From assembly GCA_023439505.1 (NCBI GenBank), contig JAEXNR010000011.1:124001-188000 (forward strand): a stretch of DNA of 64,000 nt. Reading direction: 5' to 3'. Shown piece by piece: positions 53,893 through 63,829 of this stretch. The notes under the pieces are model-generated. The model saw only the letters and a list, made by a program, of their open reading frames with translations, had not been told where the DNA came from and ran no database searches. How positions within the stretch are numbered: the stretch's first letter is position 1; every line of letters starts with the position of its first letter. The stretch is from Bacillota bacterium. GTDB lineage: Bacteria; Bacillota; Clostridia; Lachnospirales; Lachnospiraceae. The position numbers and the translations under genes are program-made.

Positions 53893-55878
53893 TCATTCAT
53901 CCGTATTAAGCAGCTGCTTTTTCAACTCCACCATCTTATCCCTTAATTGGGCTGCCAATTCAAAGTTAAGATCGGCGGCAGCCGTATGCATCTGCTTGGT
54001 AATCTTCTTCACCAATTCTTCCAATTCCTGTTTGGACATGGATTCCATATCTTTCTCCATATCTTGGAGGCTCTGCTGCGCCTTCTTGGATATACTGATC
54101 AGATCTCTGACCTTCTTCTGAATGGTAGTTGGTGTAATTCCATGAATTTCGTTATATTCACTTTGTATTTTTCTTCTTCTATTTGTCTCGGATATAGCTC
54201 TCTTCATAGAATCTGTCTCGTTGTCTGCATACATAATTACCCGGCCGCCCGAATTACGTGCTGCACGGCCGATGGTCTGTATGAGGGAGGTCTCAGAACG
54301 AAGAAAGCCTTCCTTATCAGCATCCAGTATGGCTACCAGTCCCACCTCGGGTATATCGAGACCCTCACGCAGGAGGTTAATTCCCACCAGTACATCGAAT
54401 ACATCCATTCTCATATCCCGGATAATCTCAGACCGCTCCAGGGTATCAATATCCGAATGAAGATATTTTACACGGATACCGACTTCCTTTAGGTAAGTCG
54501 TCAGATCTTCCGACATGCGCTTTGTTAATGTGGTGATCAGAACTTTATTCTTCTGATCCAGCTCTTTATGAATCTCACCCAGCAAGTCATCGATCTGACC
54601 GGCTACAGGCTTTACCGTTACTTCCGGATCCAATAATCCGGTGGGACGAATCACCTGCTCTACACGAAACAGTTCATGCTCCTTCTCATAAACCGATGGT
54701 GTGGCTGATACAAATAAGATCTGACTGATTTTATTCTCAAACTCATCAAAATTCAGCGGTCTGTTATCCAGTGCCGAGGGAAGGCGAAAGCCATAATCGA
54801 CCAGCGTTGTCTTCCTTGATCTGTCACCGGCGTACATTCCTCTGATTTGAGGTATTGTAATATGGGATTCATCGACAATGATCAGGAAATCCTCCGGGAA
54901 ATAATCCATTAGCGTATGAGGCGGACATCCGGGCTCCAATCCCGTCAGATGTCTGGAATAATTCTCAATCCCGGAGCAAAACCCGGTTTCTCTCATCATC
55001 TCAATATCAAAATTCGTCCGTTCCGATATTCTTTGTGCTTCCAGAAGCTTATCATTGCTTTTAAAGTACTTTATCTGCTCTCCCAGCTCTGACTCAATAT
55101 CTCCGATTGCCTTCTCCAGCTTGTCCGGAGCAACAACATAGTGAGAGGCAGGAAAGATCACCATATGCTCCAGGCTGCTTTTTATCTCACCGGTCAGCAC
55201 ATCAATTTCCAATATCCTCTCTACCTCATCCCCGAAGAATTCTATTCTGAATGCAATATCCGTAGAAGTTACAGGGAAAACTTCCACCACATCACCGCGG
55301 ACGCGAAATGTTCCACGCTTAAAATCCATATCATTTCTTGTATATTGAATATCAATTAATTTTCTCAGGATATCATCTCTGTCCTTCACCATACCGGGAC
55401 GTAAGGAGAGCACCATATTCTGATAATCAATGGGGCTTCCCAGTCCATATATGCAGGACACACTCGCTATGATAATAACATCGCTTCTCTCTGACAATGA
55501 AGCAGTAGCGGAGTGCCTTAACTTATCAATTTCATCGTTTATTGCAGAATCCTTCTCGATATAAGTATCCGTAGAAGGAACATAAGCTTCCGGCTGATAA
55601 TAGTCATAGTAGCTTACAAAATATTCCACGGCGTTCTCCGGGAAAAATTCTTTGAATTCCCCGTACAACTGGGCAGCTAAGGTTTTATTATGTGCGATCA
55701 CTAGGGTTGGCTTCTTAATCTGTTGAATCACATTCGCCATAGTAAAGGTTTTACCGGAACCTGTTACACCGAGCAGGGTCTGGCATTGATTACCGTTTTG
55801 AAACCCTTCCACCAGTGATTTAATTGCCTCCGGCTGATCACCGGTGGGTGCATATTCGGACACCAGATTAAAGCTCAT
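53893..55878 (-). CDS. uvrB: Excinuclease ABC subunit B
   Basis: A 661-residue helicase-like damage verifier that loads UvrC. Walker A (GVTGSGKTFT), the beta-hairpin region (YYDYYQPEAYVPSTDTYIEKD), DESH Walker B and helicase motif VI (QTIGRAARN) are intact. The C-terminal UVR motif (LEELVKKITKQMHTAAADLNFELAAQLRD) binds UvrC/UvrA. Start at ATG 55878 behind GGAGGAGATAGG. It heads the uvrB-uvrA-yfbR group. Confidence 0.97.
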   Translation of the reverse strand: MSFNLVSEYAPTGDQPEAIKSLVEGFQNGNQCQTLLGVTGSGKTFTMANVIQQIKKPTLVIAHNKTLAAQLYGEFKEFFPENAVEYFVSYYDYYQPEAYVPSTDTYIEKDSAINDEIDKLRHSATASLSERSDVIIIASVSCIYGLGSPIDYQNMVLSLRPGMVKDRDDILRKLIDIQYTRNDMDFKRGTFRVRGDVVEVFPVTSTDIAFRIEFFGDEVERILEIDVLTGEIKSSLEHMVIFPASHYVVAPDKLEKAIGDIESELGEQIKYFKSNDKLLEAQRISERTNFDIEMMRETGFCSGIENYSRHLTGLEPGCPPHTLMDYFPEDFLIIVDESHITIPQIRGMYAGDRSRKTTLVDYGFRLPSALDNRPLNFDEFENKISQILFVSATPSVYEKEHELFRVEQVIRPTGLLDPEVTVKPVAGQIDDLLGEIHKELDQKNKVLITTLTKRMSEDLTTYLKEVGIRVKYLHSDIDTLERSEIIRDMRMDVFDVLVGINLLREGLDIPEVGLVAILDADKEGFLRSETSLIQTIGRAARNSGGRVIMYADNETDSMKRAISETNRRRKIQSEYNEIHGITPTTIQKKVRDLISISKKAQQSLQDMEKDMESMSKQELEELVKKITKQMHTAAADLNFELAAQLRDKMVELKKQLLNTDE

Positions 55879-55961
55879 AGACCTATCTCCTCCTTGCTGT
55901 TTCCTCATTTAAAGTTTTATCCAACTTTATCTTTTCAAACATTTTATCCGGGATGTCTGTA

Positions 55962-55990
55962 ATTATAACATAATGCATTTTTAAAATCAA
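55962..55990 (-). promoter_or_regulatory. Probable promoter of uvrB
   Basis: TTGATT (55985-55990) and TATAAT (55962-55967), 17-base spacer, on the minus strand, about 85 bp before the uvrB start. I saw no obvious LexA-type box next to it. Confidence 0.5.
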
Positions 55991-56016
55991 CAGATTTTTC
56001 GAATGTTTGTTCTGTT

Positions 56017-56574
56017 TTAGTAGTTCTCACAATTGATCTGGAAAAATCCTTTCGGATATCCGCAAACAGGACAACACTCCGGCGCACACTCGTCATAAAT
56101 CAGATTTCCGCAGTTTAGACAAATCCATACCACCTTATTGCGCTTACAAAATACCTGATCTGTAAGAATATTGTTTGCGAGTTTGCGATATCTTGCGTCA
56201 TGATGATGTTCAATATTGGCAACGCCTTCAAATAATTCTGCAATTTGGGTATACCCTTCTCTTCTTGCCTCCTGTGCATAGGACAGATACATGCTTTTCC
56301 ATTCAAAGCTCTCACCGCCATAAGCGTCCTGCAGATTCGTCAGGGTATCAGGAATTTCTCCACCCTTTAAAATCTTCATCCAGATCGTGCAATGCTCCCT
56401 TTCATTATAAGATGTTTCATCGAAGATATTCGCGATTTGTTCATATCCCTGTTCTCTTGCTTTTTCTCCGTAAATTGCATATTTGGTGCTGGCAACAGCT
56501 TCACCTTCGAATGCTTTTTGTAAATTCTGATAGGTTATACTTTCCTCGAAAGAATGGTTAGAATTACAGTCCAT
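56017..56574 (-). CDS. rbr: Rubrerythrin
   Basis: A 185-residue non-haem iron peroxidase used by anaerobes to remove hydrogen peroxide. The N-terminal ferritin-like four-helix domain has diiron ligands in AFEGEAVASTKY, NEREHC and EARREGY...NIEHHH. The C-terminal rubredoxin-like knuckles are CLNCGNLIY and CPVCGYPK. The extra cysteines in DECAPECC are slightly unusual. RBS GGGAG. It is the only oxidative-stress gene in the window and supports an anaerobic host. Confidence 0.92.
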   Translation of the reverse strand: MDCNSNHSFEESITYQNLQKAFEGEAVASTKYAIYGEKAREQGYEQIANIFDETSYNEREHCTIWMKILKGGEIPDTLTNLQDAYGGESFEWKSMYLSYAQEARREGYTQIAELFEGVANIEHHHDARYRKLANNILTDQVFCKRNKVVWICLNCGNLIYDECAPECCPVCGYPKGFFQINCENY

Positions 56575-56832
56575 AGGAAGCTCCCTGAATATCGTCTATA
56601 TCACCTATCATATGACGAAATTACTTATTTGATATCGTTTTAACAAGCATTCTTATTCCTGAGCACATCGAATTTAATGTGAGGCAGGTACTGATATTAA
56701 ATTTGGTAGAATTACCATATACTGTTTTTAAATTAGAATCTTTACGATTCATATGTATTATGGGATTTTATTAGAAACTTAGCGTAACTGCATGTGAGAA
56801 ATGAAGAAGAACTTCGAATGACAGCAAAAACA

Positions 56833-56852
56833 GGGGCAGGCGGTCCTGTCCC
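56833..56852. repeat. GC-rich hairpin of the clostridial intergenic repeat type
   Basis: GGGGCAGG and CCTGTCCC (one mismatch) pair around a CGGT loop in an otherwise AT-rich 313-bp gap between rubrerythrin and the transglutaminase-like gene. The composition resembles short palindromic repeats scattered in clostridial genomes. Nothing else is seen in the gap. Confidence 0.45.
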
Positions 56853-56887
56853 TTCTAACGTTTATGTTACTTTTTTCAATGATAATT

Positions 56888-57793
56888 TCATTCTTCCAGT
56901 ATGACGGTTAACATGGTGTAATCGCCAACCTGCTTAAGGGCATTATGGATAATAACATATCTGCCGCTGCTGTCTTTTTTAACAAGTCCGCGTCTGATAA
57001 GAAACTGAAAGTCCGGATACCCTTCTTCCGGATACAGTACGGTAATATTACGCTGCCCATGATTATATTGCTCCATAAACTCAGCTTCATACTGATCAAT
57101 AGAATCCACCATATTATCCTGATAAGGAAAATACTGATATTTATTACTGATGCAGGCCGGATATCTTTCTTGTTCCCATTGATGCTCCTCCTCCATGATC
57201 AGGTCAGTCACAAGAAAATACTGGTACTGAATCATTCCCTTGCCACTGGCTGTCACCGGGTCATCCCATGTGACATCCACATGATACCACTCGTCCCCCA
57301 GATGTACCATATTCCAGGCATGCGCAACACCATCCACCTTGTCATATCCGACCACCAGCTTAGATTCAATATCCAGAAGCTCCATAAACATCTGAAAGGT
57401 GTACGCATAGCCCTGACATACGGCTTTGCCGTAATCAAGAACACCTTCTACTGTAAAACTTTCCTTTGGTATGGTCTTATTATTATAATTATCATAATCA
57501 TACTCCGTGTTTAAAACAATATAGTCATGAACGGCTTTTACTTTGTCCGCATCAGACATATGATATGAAATAATCTGATCCAGTATCTGAGTGCCTGTTT
57601 TCTTCACCTGTACACTATAGATTACCTTCGGCGCCATTAATTCCTGTCTCACAACAGGAATTGGCAGCACACGAAAAACAGCAGATATCGCCTCGCCAAC
57701 AAATGGATATCCGGGTTGTAGAATTGCTATGATAAGAAAAAGAAGAGGGAGCAATAGAAATTTATTCCTCGGCTCATTATTTTTCTTTCGCAT
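56888..57793 (-). CDS. Membrane-anchored transglutaminase-like protein
   Basis: A 301-residue protein with an N-terminal membrane anchor (LLLPLLFLIIAIL, residues 13-25) and an extracytoplasmic transglutaminase-like domain. The cysteine-histidine-aspartate triad is seen in GKAVCQGYAYTF, GVAHAWNMV and WYHVDVTWDDP. Bacterial members are usually peptidases or act on cell-wall proteins. The C-terminal segment (FLIRRGLVKKDSSGRYVIIH) is a small additional domain. RBS GAGGTG. It is 52 bp downstream of the exporter genes on the same strand, which may be chance. Confidence 0.85.
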   Translation of the reverse strand: MRKKNNEPRNKFLLLPLLFLIIAILQPGYPFVGEAISAVFRVLPIPVVRQELMAPKVIYSVQVKKTGTQILDQIISYHMSDADKVKAVHDYIVLNTEYDYDNYNNKTIPKESFTVEGVLDYGKAVCQGYAYTFQMFMELLDIESKLVVGYDKVDGVAHAWNMVHLGDEWYHVDVTWDDPVTASGKGMIQYQYFLVTDLIMEEEHQWEQERYPACISNKYQYFPYQDNMVDSIDQYEAEFMEQYNHGQRNITVLYPEEGYPDFQFLIRRGLVKKDSSGRYVIIHNALKQVGDYTMLTVILEE

Positions 57794-57845
57794 TCTTTCA
57801 CCTCACTTAATATCATCCTTACATTAACACTGTCTCATACCACAT

Positions 57846-59597
57846 CTACGATATCTTTGAAAACTGGCTGTAATAAAGATCATGATAAAACCCTCTCTGC
57901 TCCAATAATTCTTCATGATTTCCCTGTTCAATTACGGAACCCTTATTCATAACCAGAATAAGGTCTGCCTCTTTGATGGTAGATAACCGGTGCGCAACGA
58001 TAAAACTGGTCCTGCCTTCCATCAGATTAGCAAATGCTTTCTGAATCTGAACTTCCGTTCTTGTATCAATATTACTGGTTGCCTCATCCAGAATCAGCAT
58101 CGGGGGTCTGGTCAGCATCACCCTTGCAATGCTCAGCAGCTGTCTCTGTCCCTGAGATATATTACTTCCCTCTTCCCCCAGAACGGTATCATATCCCTGT
58201 GGAAGGCGCTTGATAAAACCATGGGCATGTGCAGCCTTGGCAGCTGCTATAATCTCTTCCCGGGAAGCATTATCTCTTCCATAGGCAATATTATCACTGA
58301 CTGTTCCGCGAAACAGCCAGGTATCTTGTAATACCATTCCGAATAATCCCCGTAATGTATTACGCTGCATTTTTTCAATATCAACGCCGCTCATCAGGAT
58401 CCTTCCCCGATCACAGTCGTAAAACCGCATTAAAAGATTAATCATCGTAGTCTTTCCACAACCCGTAGGACCAACAATTGCAATTCTTTGTCCCGGTTTT
58501 ACCTCAAGATTAAAATCTTTAATCAGTGTGGTTTCTTTGTTATAAGAGAAATCCACTCCTGAAATTGTTACGCTGCCATTGCAGTCAATGACATCCAAAA
58601 GCATCGCATCCGAGGGTTCCACTTCCTCATCAATCAAAGCAAATACCCGTTTTGCAGAAGCAAGTGCAGACTGTAATTCTGTTACAACACCGGATATTTC
58701 ATTAAAGGGTTTGGTATATTGATTCGCATAGGACAGGAAGCTGGACAACTGACCAATGGATATTCTTCCGTTAACCGCTGAAAATGCACCCATAACGCCT
58801 ACTGTAACATAAACGATTCCATTCACAAAGCGGGTACACGGGTTGGTCAGGGACGAGTAAAATTGAGCCATTACACCGCATTCATGCAGTCTCCTGTTAA
58901 TCTCATGAAATCTTTCCTCCGATCTCTTCTCATAGGAAAAAGTCTTAACCAATTTTTGATTTCCAATCATCTCTTCAATCAGTCCGCTGATTTCCCCTCT
59001 GATTTTAGACTGTTCACTGAATTTTGAATACGTTCTTTTAGAAATAAAGGCGGCAACAAAAAGAGAAAGTGGTGTCAATACAATTACAGCAATACCGATC
59101 ATAACATTAATGGAAAGCATAAAGAAGATGGTGCCAAAAACCGTTACAATTCCGGTGAACAGCTGGGCAAATCCCTGTAACAATCCGTCGGAAATGATAT
59201 CAATATCATTGACGATACTATTAATAATATTTCCATGTGAATTACGATCAATATACTGAAGCGGAACACGGTTCAATTTGTGATAAGCCTGGGTTCTCAG
59301 ATCCCTTATGGTATCAAAGGTGATCTTGTTGGTACAATAAATCATAATCCACTGAAACAGGGCGCTTAAACCAATTGCAATCCCCAGCTGTATTAATATC
59401 TTCGTTATATTGATAAAATCAACCTGCTGTTTCCCCAGCATGTAATCTATCGCATTACCGATAAGAATTGGTGTGACCAGGGATAAAAGTACACTAATCA
59501 ATGCACATAAGAAGGCAAATATCATGTAGATACGATATGGTTTCGTATAAGCGAACACTCTTTTCAATAAGGAGGAATTGTTTTCTGAATGCTTCAT
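57846..59597 (-). CDS. ABC exporter half-transporter, catalytic-site subunit
   Basis: A 583-residue protein with an N-terminal six-helix ABC exporter membrane domain and a C-terminal ATPase. Walker A (GPTGCGKTT), Walker B with catalytic glutamate (LILDEATSNID) and switch histidine (IVAHRLST) are intact, but the signature is ISQGQ rather than LSGGQ. The partner subunit has the complementary defects, so the two form a heterodimer with one competent and one degenerate ATP site. Start overlaps the partner stop (ATGA). Confidence 0.93.
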   Translation of the reverse strand: MKHSENNSSLLKRVFAYTKPYRIYMIFAFLCALISVLLSLVTPILIGNAIDYMLGKQQVDFINITKILIQLGIAIGLSALFQWIMIYCTNKITFDTIRDLRTQAYHKLNRVPLQYIDRNSHGNIINSIVNDIDIISDGLLQGFAQLFTGIVTVFGTIFFMLSINVMIGIAVIVLTPLSLFVAAFISKRTYSKFSEQSKIRGEISGLIEEMIGNQKLVKTFSYEKRSEERFHEINRRLHECGVMAQFYSSLTNPCTRFVNGIVYVTVGVMGAFSAVNGRISIGQLSSFLSYANQYTKPFNEISGVVTELQSALASAKRVFALIDEEVEPSDAMLLDVIDCNGSVTISGVDFSYNKETTLIKDFNLEVKPGQRIAIVGPTGCGKTTMINLLMRFYDCDRGRILMSGVDIEKMQRNTLRGLFGMVLQDTWLFRGTVSDNIAYGRDNASREEIIAAAKAAHAHGFIKRLPQGYDTVLGEEGSNISQGQRQLLSIARVMLTRPPMLILDEATSNIDTRTEVQIQKAFANLMEGRTSFIVAHRLSTIKEADLILVMNKGSVIEQGNHEELLEQRGFYHDLYYSQFSKIS

Positions 59598-61333
59598 TGT
59601 GTTACCTCCTCACTGCTTATCTGGGATAAACATATTTCTTTATAAACATCACAGGAAGAAATCAGTTCCTGATGGGTACCGGCACCTACTATTTTACCAT
59701 CTTCCAGCACATAGATTTTATCGGCATGCTGAATGGAAGTGGCTCTTTGTGAAACCACAATCTGCGTCATATCCTTACAGTTCTCCCGAAGAGAATTTCT
59801 CAGCTTGGCATCCGTCGCATAATCAAGTGCACTGGAGCTGTCATCCAGGATTAATACCGCAGGTTTTCTTACCAGCGCTCTGGCTATGGTAATTCTCTGT
59901 CTCTGGCCTCCCGATAAGTTTTTGCCTCCCTGCACAATTAACGTATCATACCGGTCAGGAAGTGACTCCACAAATTCTTTGGCCTGAGCAATTTCAATTG
60001 CCCACTTAATCTCTTCCGGAGTTGCATCCTCCTTCGCCCACCGAATATTATCCGTAATGGTGCCATAGAATAATACCGCCTTTTGCGGCACAATGCCAAA
60101 TTCCTGGCGCAGCGAATCAAAGGAATAATCCTGTACAGGTACATCATTAAAGCAGATCTCACCGGAAGTCACGTCATAGAAACGTGGCAGCAGATGAATC
60201 AGTGTAGATTTACCGGAGCCGGTTCCCCCGATGATGCCAATGGTTTCCCCCTTCTTTATTTCAATATTTATGTTTTCGAGCGCATATTCTTCCGATCCCT
60301 GATACGCAAAACAAACCTGTTTGAGAGAAAGCTGTGATTTTGCCTTCCGCTTGATATCCTCCGATTCCTCTGCTGTTCCTTCCAGTAATGATGGCCGGGT
60401 ATCAAAAATCTGATTAATTCTTGCCGCAGAAGCACTTGCTTTCGTGAAGATAACAACCAGATTTCCGACCACTACCAGTGCCAATGAAATCTGGATCATA
60501 TAATTAACAAATGCTATGACCTCTCCCTGGGAAAGGCTGCCTGAATCAACGCGCATCCCACCGAACCAGAGGATTGCTATAATGGCTGCATTCATAATTA
60601 CAAAGGTCGCCGGATTAAGAATCGCTGATATTTTCCCGACTCTGATGGCAATCTGTGCAATATCTTCGTTGGCCAAACGAAAACGCTCTTCTTCTGTTTC
60701 CTGTTTTGCAAAGGCACGGATTACTCTGACACCGGACAGACTTTCTCTGGTAAGCAGTGAAATTTTATCCAGGGCTTTTTGCCGCATCTTGTAAAATGGC
60801 ACTGATCTGGCCATGACCATATAGAGGGTAATGGATACCAGGGGTGCCACAACCAGGAAAATAAGAGAAAGCTTTAAATCCAGCATCATCGCCATTATAG
60901 TTGCCCCTATAATTAAAAATGGTGCTCTCACCACCAGCCGGATTAACATTGCCACCGCCAGCTGCATCTGATTAATATCATTGGTGAGAATGGTCATCAG
61001 TGAATTGGTTCCAAACTGATCCAGCTGGGCATGGGACAGGGTATTAATATGAGAGAATAATTCATCTCTTACTCTTGTACCAAATCCCTGGGATGCCTTA
61101 GCCGCACTGTATTGACAAATCAAAGCAAAAATGAGTCCTGCAATCCCAAGTAAAAGTATAATTCCGCCTCTTTGAAGAATAAATTCCTTATCTCCCTGCT
61201 TAATACCATCGTCTATGATAGATGCCATCACCAGGGGCACGATCAGTTCAAAAATTGCTTCTAACAGCTTAAAAGCCGGGCCGATGGTTACCTCAGTTCT
61301 ATAGTATTTTAAATATCTTGCCAAACGTATCAT
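59594..61333 (-). CDS. ABC exporter half-transporter, degenerate-site subunit
   Basis: A 579-residue partner of the previous protein. Walker A (GGTGSGKST) and signature LSGGQRQR are canonical, but the Walker B is LILDDSSSALD (Asp for the catalytic Glu) and the switch residue is Gln (VVSQRATS). This is the usual arrangement of heterodimeric type IV exporters such as TM287/288 or LmrCD, which export drugs, lipids or peptides. No regulator gene is adjacent. RBS GGAAGGG. Confidence 0.93.
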   Translation of the reverse strand: MIRLARYLKYYRTEVTIGPAFKLLEAIFELIVPLVMASIIDDGIKQGDKEFILQRGGIILLLGIAGLIFALICQYSAAKASQGFGTRVRDELFSHINTLSHAQLDQFGTNSLMTILTNDINQMQLAVAMLIRLVVRAPFLIIGATIMAMMLDLKLSLIFLVVAPLVSITLYMVMARSVPFYKMRQKALDKISLLTRESLSGVRVIRAFAKQETEEERFRLANEDIAQIAIRVGKISAILNPATFVIMNAAIIAILWFGGMRVDSGSLSQGEVIAFVNYMIQISLALVVVGNLVVIFTKASASAARINQIFDTRPSLLEGTAEESEDIKRKAKSQLSLKQVCFAYQGSEEYALENINIEIKKGETIGIIGGTGSGKSTLIHLLPRFYDVTSGEICFNDVPVQDYSFDSLRQEFGIVPQKAVLFYGTITDNIRWAKEDATPEEIKWAIEIAQAKEFVESLPDRYDTLIVQGGKNLSGGQRQRITIARALVRKPAVLILDDSSSALDYATDAKLRNSLRENCKDMTQIVVSQRATSIQHADKIYVLEDGKIVGAGTHQELISSCDVYKEICLSQISSEEVTQ

Positions 61334-61441
61334 TTGTCCTTACCCTTCCATTGTTGTAATTCTACGTCCGTAGTATTGTATTTTCCTTTATTTTACATTT
61401 TAATTCTTAAGGAAATCATGCTCTCCGTTACTAATATTTAG

Positions 61442-61912
61442 TTAAACCTGATCCTTATCCTGGTTCACTTGATTTACGGCCTCCTGGCAAAGACGGGTAA
61501 AGGAATTGCCAAACTGTATGTCATCCTGCGTAGTTCTCTTTCCTTTATGTCCCCTGATCCGTTCCCCGTTTCTGCGGCATCTTTTCGCAATATCTCTTTC
61601 CATCAGAAGTTGTTCAATATTATGATCTGTAAATCGTTTGCCATTGTAATGGATTGCGTAAGCCCCTCTTCCCAGTGCCATGGCGGCGACTCCATAATCC
61701 TGCGTCACAACAATATCTCCCTTTTTGGTTTTATTAATCAATGCAAAATCTACAGCATCGGGAGATTGGCTCACCAGAATGATTTCACTGTAATCTGATG
61801 ATAAAATATGGCTTGTATCAATAAACATCATTACCGGAAGTTCAAATTCCATGGCAGTCTTTTCTATGATCTCTTTTACAGGACAGGCATCTGCATCTAC
61901 TAATACTTTCAT
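61442..61912 (-). CDS. YaiI/YqxD (UPF0178) family protein
   Basis: A 156-residue PIN-like protein: MKVLVDADACPVKEIIE opens the family, followed by VSQSPDAVDFALINKTKKGDIVVTQDYGVAAMAL and ERDIAKRCRRNGERIRGHKGKR. The acidic residues (D6, D8) match a PIN-like nuclease site, but no function is established for the family. ATG 61912 with GGAG nine bases upstream is preferred to TTG 61927. Confidence 0.9.
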   Translation of the reverse strand: MKVLVDADACPVKEIIEKTAMEFELPVMMFIDTSHILSSDYSEIILVSQSPDAVDFALINKTKKGDIVVTQDYGVAAMALGRGAYAIHYNGKRFTDHNIEQLLMERDIAKRCRRNGERIRGHKGKRTTQDDIQFGNSFTRLCQEAVNQVNQDKDQV

Positions 61913-62101
61913 TATGATTGGCTCCAATCTGATTTATCCTTATATCGTCATCAGGACGTACTCCATCCGCTGTTTGGGATTTCATCATATTCTATTATCA
62001 TATCATAATATAAAACAGGCAACAATATGCTTATTTTCATAATATTTCTGTGCGATAGCCAAAAACCCAGACCCTATGATGCCCTTACTGCACATCGGAT
62101 A

Positions 62102-62605
62102 TCATTGTTTTCCAGCTACCTCAATCGCAATTTTCTCCATCAGTTCTTCCACGCCAAGTTCCTCCCCGTCTACGACAATATGTGCATAAGCTTCGTATAA
62201 CGGGCACCGTTCATCATATAAGGACCTCAGCGTTTGCCCCTCCTTTAACGCCACTCCCCGTTGTTTTATATTGCCAAGTCTGTTCTCGATTGTTTTACAG
62301 GTTAATTTTATATAGACAACCGTTCCGATGCTCCTTAGATGTTCCATTGCCTCCGGACAGTAAATAATACTTCCCCCTGTGGAGATCACGGATCTGTCAG
62401 TAACAATCTCACGGTTTACTTGATTTTCAATTGCAAGAAACCCCTCTAATCCATCTCTCTCCATAATATCCACAAGAAGACATCCTTCCTGCTTCTGTAT
62501 CAGAAGATCCGAATCGATAAATTGATAGCCGATTACCTTGGCAAGAATTACTCCGATGGTGCTCTTCCCCGCACCGGGCATTCCTATCAATACAATATTC
62601 CCCAT
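62102..62605 (-). CDS. aroK: Shikimate kinase
   Basis: A 167-residue kinase that phosphorylates shikimate in aromatic amino acid synthesis. P-loop GMPGAGKSTIG, shikimate-binding region FIDSDLLIQ, and GGSIIYCPEAM are clear; LRSLYDERCPLYEAYAHIVVD supplies the lid. The frame extends to 62659, but ATG 62605 begins the usual GNIVLIGMPGAGKS. No other aro gene is nearby. It is divergent from the transporter gene at 62831. Confidence 0.88.
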   Translation of the reverse strand: MGNIVLIGMPGAGKSTIGVILAKVIGYQFIDSDLLIQKQEGCLLVDIMERDGLEGFLAIENQVNREIVTDRSVISTGGSIIYCPEAMEHLRSIGTVVYIKLTCKTIENRLGNIKQRGVALKEGQTLRSLYDERCPLYEAYAHIVVDGEELGVEELMEKIAIEVAGKQ

Positions 62606-62830
62606 ATAAATTACGTCCTTTCCTCCGGCATTTTTATCAATTATACCATTCCTGTCCATTTACTCCAAGTTAATCTTAAAAATCAGGATATAAATCCGCA
62701 AAACAGCACAGCAAATCTTCTTATTTTGTTCAGATCCGACATACATTTTGTTCAGATCCGGTATAATGATATTTACAAGCGTAATCCCTGTGGTATAATA
62801 TAGCTCAATATGATACAGGGAGTCTTACGA

Positions 62831-63829
62831 ATGAAACTAAAGCAACAGATTGTTTTTACCAGGCCGGTTAGTGTATTTCTTTTATCTCTGATCTGCACCA
62901 TCTTATGGGGAAGCGCCTTCCCCAGTATTAAATTAAGCTATAACTACTTTCAAATTCTTAGTACAGATACTTATTCCAAATTACTGCTGGCGGGTCTGCG
63001 GTTCTTTTTTGCCGGTATGATTACATTAATCATCTGCTTTATTCAAAGCAAAAAGATCCTTCTGCCAAATCGAAGAAATATTAAATCCATTTTCATGATT
63101 AGTTTGATACAAACTTTTCTGGAATATTACTTTTTTTATATTGCCATGAGTCATACCACCGGCGTAAAAGGTTCTATCATCAATGCCTCAGCCTCTTTTT
63201 TTGTGGTAATTCTGAGCCACTTCTTTTACCGGGACGATAAAATCACACCCATGAAATCTCTTGGATGTATTCTTGGCTTTTGTGGAATTGTGCTGGTTAG
63301 TTTGAATGGGTCCGCTACATTAGACTTTAGCTTTACTGTATCGGGAGATGGTATGATGCTGCTGGCCGCCTTCAGCTTTGCCGTTGGCTCCCTGATCGGC
63401 AAGAATGTCAGTCAGACTTCCGACCCGATGATGGTTACCGGTTATCAGTTGTCGATTGGCGGCATTTTCTTAATCCTGTCAGGATTTATTCCCGGTGGAA
63501 GATTAGATCATATCACACCGGCGGGCGTATTTATGCTTGTCTATATGACTTTGGTCTCAGCCATAGCCTTTACTCTGTGGACTATTTTATTAAAATATAA
63601 TCCAATGAGCAGAATTGCTGTTTATAATTTCCTTACTCCGGTATTTGGAGCTCTGCTGTCTGCAATATTTCTGGGTGATTCCTTACTTAACATTACCAAT
63701 TTATCTGCTCTGATTCTTGTTTGTCTCGGCATTTATTTTGTCAACGGAATTAAAAAGGGGTTCTTCGCACCGCGTATCAGATCTCATATAATTCGATGGG
63801 AAGACCATCCGGATCCCCGAAAAAGGTAA
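62831..63829 (+). CDS. DMT-superfamily transporter (EamA)
   Basis: A 332-residue inner-membrane protein with about ten membrane spans in two EamA repeats; WGSAFPSIKLSYNYFQ is the first repeat signature, and MSRIAVYNFLTPVFGALLSAIFLGD the second. Such transporters export metabolites or take up small solutes; the substrate is unknown. ATG 62831 has GGGAG eight bases upstream; ATG 62810 lacks one. Its last 53 bp overlap the end of the convergent VOC gene. Confidence 0.9.
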   Translation: MKLKQQIVFTRPVSVFLLSLICTILWGSAFPSIKLSYNYFQILSTDTYSKLLLAGLRFFFAGMITLIICFIQSKKILLPNRRNIKSIFMISLIQTFLEYYFFYIAMSHTTGVKGSIINASASFFVVILSHFFYRDDKITPMKSLGCILGFCGIVLVSLNGSATLDFSFTVSGDGMMLLAAFSFAVGSLIGKNVSQTSDPMMVTGYQLSIGGIFLILSGFIPGGRLDHITPAGVFMLVYMTLVSAIAFTLWTILLKYNPMSRIAVYNFLTPVFGALLSAIFLGDSLLNITNLSALILVCLGIYFVNGIKKGFFAPRIRSHIIRWEDHPDPRKR

